The position numbers and the translations under genes are program-made. The notes beneath the pieces are model-generated. The model worked only from the letters and a program-made list of their open reading frames with translations, ran no database searches and was not told where the DNA came from. Below, in pieces: positions 62,624 to 64,000 of a stretch of 64,000 bases of DNA (its first letter is position 1; each line of letters opens with the position of its first letter). Source of the DNA: Paenalicyclobacillus macrosporangiidus (GTDB lineage Bacteria; Bacillota; Bacilli; Alicyclobacillales; Alicyclobacillaceae); contig NZ_FPBV01000012.1 in assembly GCF_900116805.1 (NCBI RefSeq), forward strand, positions 1-64,000, in the 5' to 3' direction.

Positions 62624-63910
62624 ATGTTCGTCGATCAGGCGAAGGTGTACGTCAAGGGCGGCGACGGCGGCAACGGCATCGTCGCGTACCGCCGCGAGAA
62701 ATACGTGCCGTTGGGCGGGCCGTCCGGCGGTGATGGCGGCCGCGGCGGAGACGTGGTGCTGGTCGTCGACGAAGGGCTGCGGACGTTGTTGGACTTCCGT
62801 TACCAGAGGCACTTCAAGGCGGATCGCGGCGAGAACGGGAAGACCAAAAACCAGCATGGCAAGAGCGCGGAGGACCTCGTCATCAAGGTGCCGCCGGGGA
62901 CCGTGGTGCGCGACGCTGACACGGGGGAGTTCCTGGGCGACCTGGTGCGCCACGGGCAGCGCTTGGTGGTGGCTCGGGGCGGCCGCGGCGGGCGCGGGAA
63001 TGCCCGCTTCGCCACCGAGGTCAACAAGGCGCCGGACATGGCCGAGAAAGGGGAGCCGGGCGAGGAGCGCAATCTCCTGCTCGAGCTGAAGGTGCTGGCG
63101 GACGCGGGATTGGTCGGATTTCCGAGCGTCGGCAAGTCGACCTTGTTGTCGGCCGTGTCGGCGGCGCGCCCGAAGATCGCGGCGTACCATTTCACCACCC
63201 TGAGCCCCGAACTGGGCGTGGTGGACGTCGGGGACGGGCGGAGCTTCGTACTGGCCGACCTGCCGGGGCTGATTGAAGGGGCCCACGCGGGGCACGGGCT
63301 CGGGCACGAGTTCCTGCGCCATGTGGAGCGGACGCGGGTGATCATCCACGTGATCGACATGGCGGCGGTGGAAGGCCGCGATCCGGTGGCGGACTTCCAA
63401 ACCATCCAGGATGAGCTGCGGCAGTACGATGCGCGCCTGGTCGAGCGGCCCCTCCTGGTGGCGGCCAACAAGATGGATCTCCCGGAGGCTGCGGAACACC
63501 TGGAGCGGTTTCGCCAGGCGTATCCCGACCTGAGGGTGTTCCCGGTGTCGGGGGCGACGGGAGAGGGTGTGCAGGAGTTGGTCTACGCCATCGCCGATCT
63601 GCTCGACGCGACCCCTGCCGCGGCCCCCTTGGACGAGGGTACAGACACGCCGCCGCAGACGGAGCAGAAGGTGTACCGGTACGAACCGGAGGAACCGTTT
63701 CAGGTCCGCCGCGACGGCCCGGTGTTCGTCGTGGTGAGCCGTGAGCTGGAGAAGCTGGTGAAGATGACCAACTTTTCGCAGCACGACGCGGTGCTCCGGT
63801 TCCAGCGCATCCTCCGGCGCAAGGGCGTCGACGACGAACTGCGGCGGCGCGGCGCCAAGGAAGGTGACGTGATTCGGATTGGCGACATGGAGTTTGAGTT
63901 TGTCGACTGA
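62624..63910 (+). CDS. obgE: GTPase Obg
   Basis: 428 residues from ATG 62624 (GAAGGAGG ahead). The glycine-rich Obg domain covers 1-158 ([39 protein letters not shown]). The GTPase domain begins [17 protein letters not shown], with [10 protein letters not shown] and [12 protein letters not shown]-terminal OCT domain (about 350-428) is present. It acts in ribosome assembly and is linked to Spo0A activation in Bacillus. Confidence 0.97.
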   Translation: MFVDQAKVYVKGGDGGNGIVAYRREKYVPLGGPSGGDGGRGGDVVLVVDEGLRTLLDFRYQRHFKADRGENGKTKNQHGKSAEDLVIKVPPGTVVRDADTGEFLGDLVRHGQRLVVARGGRGGRGNARFATEVNKAPDMAEKGEPGEERNLLLELKVLADAGLVGFPSVGKSTLLSAVSAARPKIAAYHFTTLSPELGVVDVGDGRSFVLADLPGLIEGAHAGHGLGHEFLRHVERTRVIIHVIDMAAVEGRDPVADFQTIQDELRQYDARLVERPLLVAANKMDLPEAAEHLERFRQAYPDLRVFPVSGATGEGVQELVYAIADLLDATPAAAPLDEGTDTPPQTEQKVYRYEPEEPFQVRRDGPVFVVVSRELEKLVKMTNFSQHDAVLRFQRILRRKGVDDELRRRGAKEGDVIRIGDMEFEFVD

Positions 63911-64000
63911 CCCGCCGCCGTGGTGGACACCGGCCCTGGCTTCCGAAGCGCTGCGGCGGGTCGAGGAGGCGCTGCCCGCGGAGACGGGCGGATTGTTCGT
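63900..64000 (+). CDS. start of an unidentified gene cut by the window edge
   Basis: TTG 63900 overlaps the end of obgE by 11 bases, has GGAG about eight bases ahead, and opens a frame to the window end (about 33 codons, beginning [20 protein letters not shown]). The composition is like that of neighbouring genes. Too little is present to name a family. Confidence 0.4.
   Translation, partial: MSTDPPPWWTPALASEALRRVEEALPAETGGLF

Overview
The window is a high-GC chromosomal stretch of an endospore-forming Gram-positive bacterium of the Bacillales. It carries spoVID, two YsxE/CotS-like coat genes, spoIVFA, spoIVFB and spo0B, plus a tRNA-dependent T-box in front of valS and the Firmicutes-type cleavable L27. 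Gene order and base composition suggest the Alicyclobacillaceae (Alicyclobacillus/Kyrpidia type). The family assignment is inference.

Bases 1-6400 are an accessory, partly decayed region. It starts with the end of a SOS-type operon (a Y-family polymerase running off the left edge, a small partner ORF and two LexA/DinR boxes). A 3' tRNA-Arg fragment follows that looks like an attachment-site scar. Next come lower-GC cargo genes (YdeI-like, a lipoprotein, an NTF2-like protein, a YjcZ-like small protein, a DUF1648 membrane protein) mixed with remnants of at least three insertion sequences.

Bases 6388-12290 form a thiazole/oxazole-modified peptide (TOMM) cluster of the heterocycloanthracin type. 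A 76-residue precursor ends in 13 cysteines spaced exactly every third residue. It is followed by an internal hairpin terminator, a ThiF-like maturation protein, a YcaO cyclodehydratase and a double-domain SagB-type dehydrogenase. No transporter or immunity gene is visible in the window.

From 13223 on, nearly everything is on the plus strand and is core genome: tig-clpP-clpX-lonB-lon-ysxC (protein quality control), hemA-hemX-hemC-hemD-hemB-hemL (tetrapyrrole synthesis), spoVID and two coat kinase-fold genes, then T-box-valS-folC-murC.

Bases 40895-51186 hold a monoderm type IV pilus locus: prepilin peptidase, PilB, PilT, PilC, major pilin, PilM, PilN, PilO, two minor pilin-like proteins and one large pilin-like protein. 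It leads into a G5/3D cell-wall protein and a SPOR-domain protein. The last part is the shape, division and sporulation block: radC, mreBCD, minCD, spoIVFA-spoIVFB, rplU-prp-rpmA, spo0B, obgE. Two small membrane-protein ORFs of 53 and 56 residues lie on the minus strand between plus-strand core genes.
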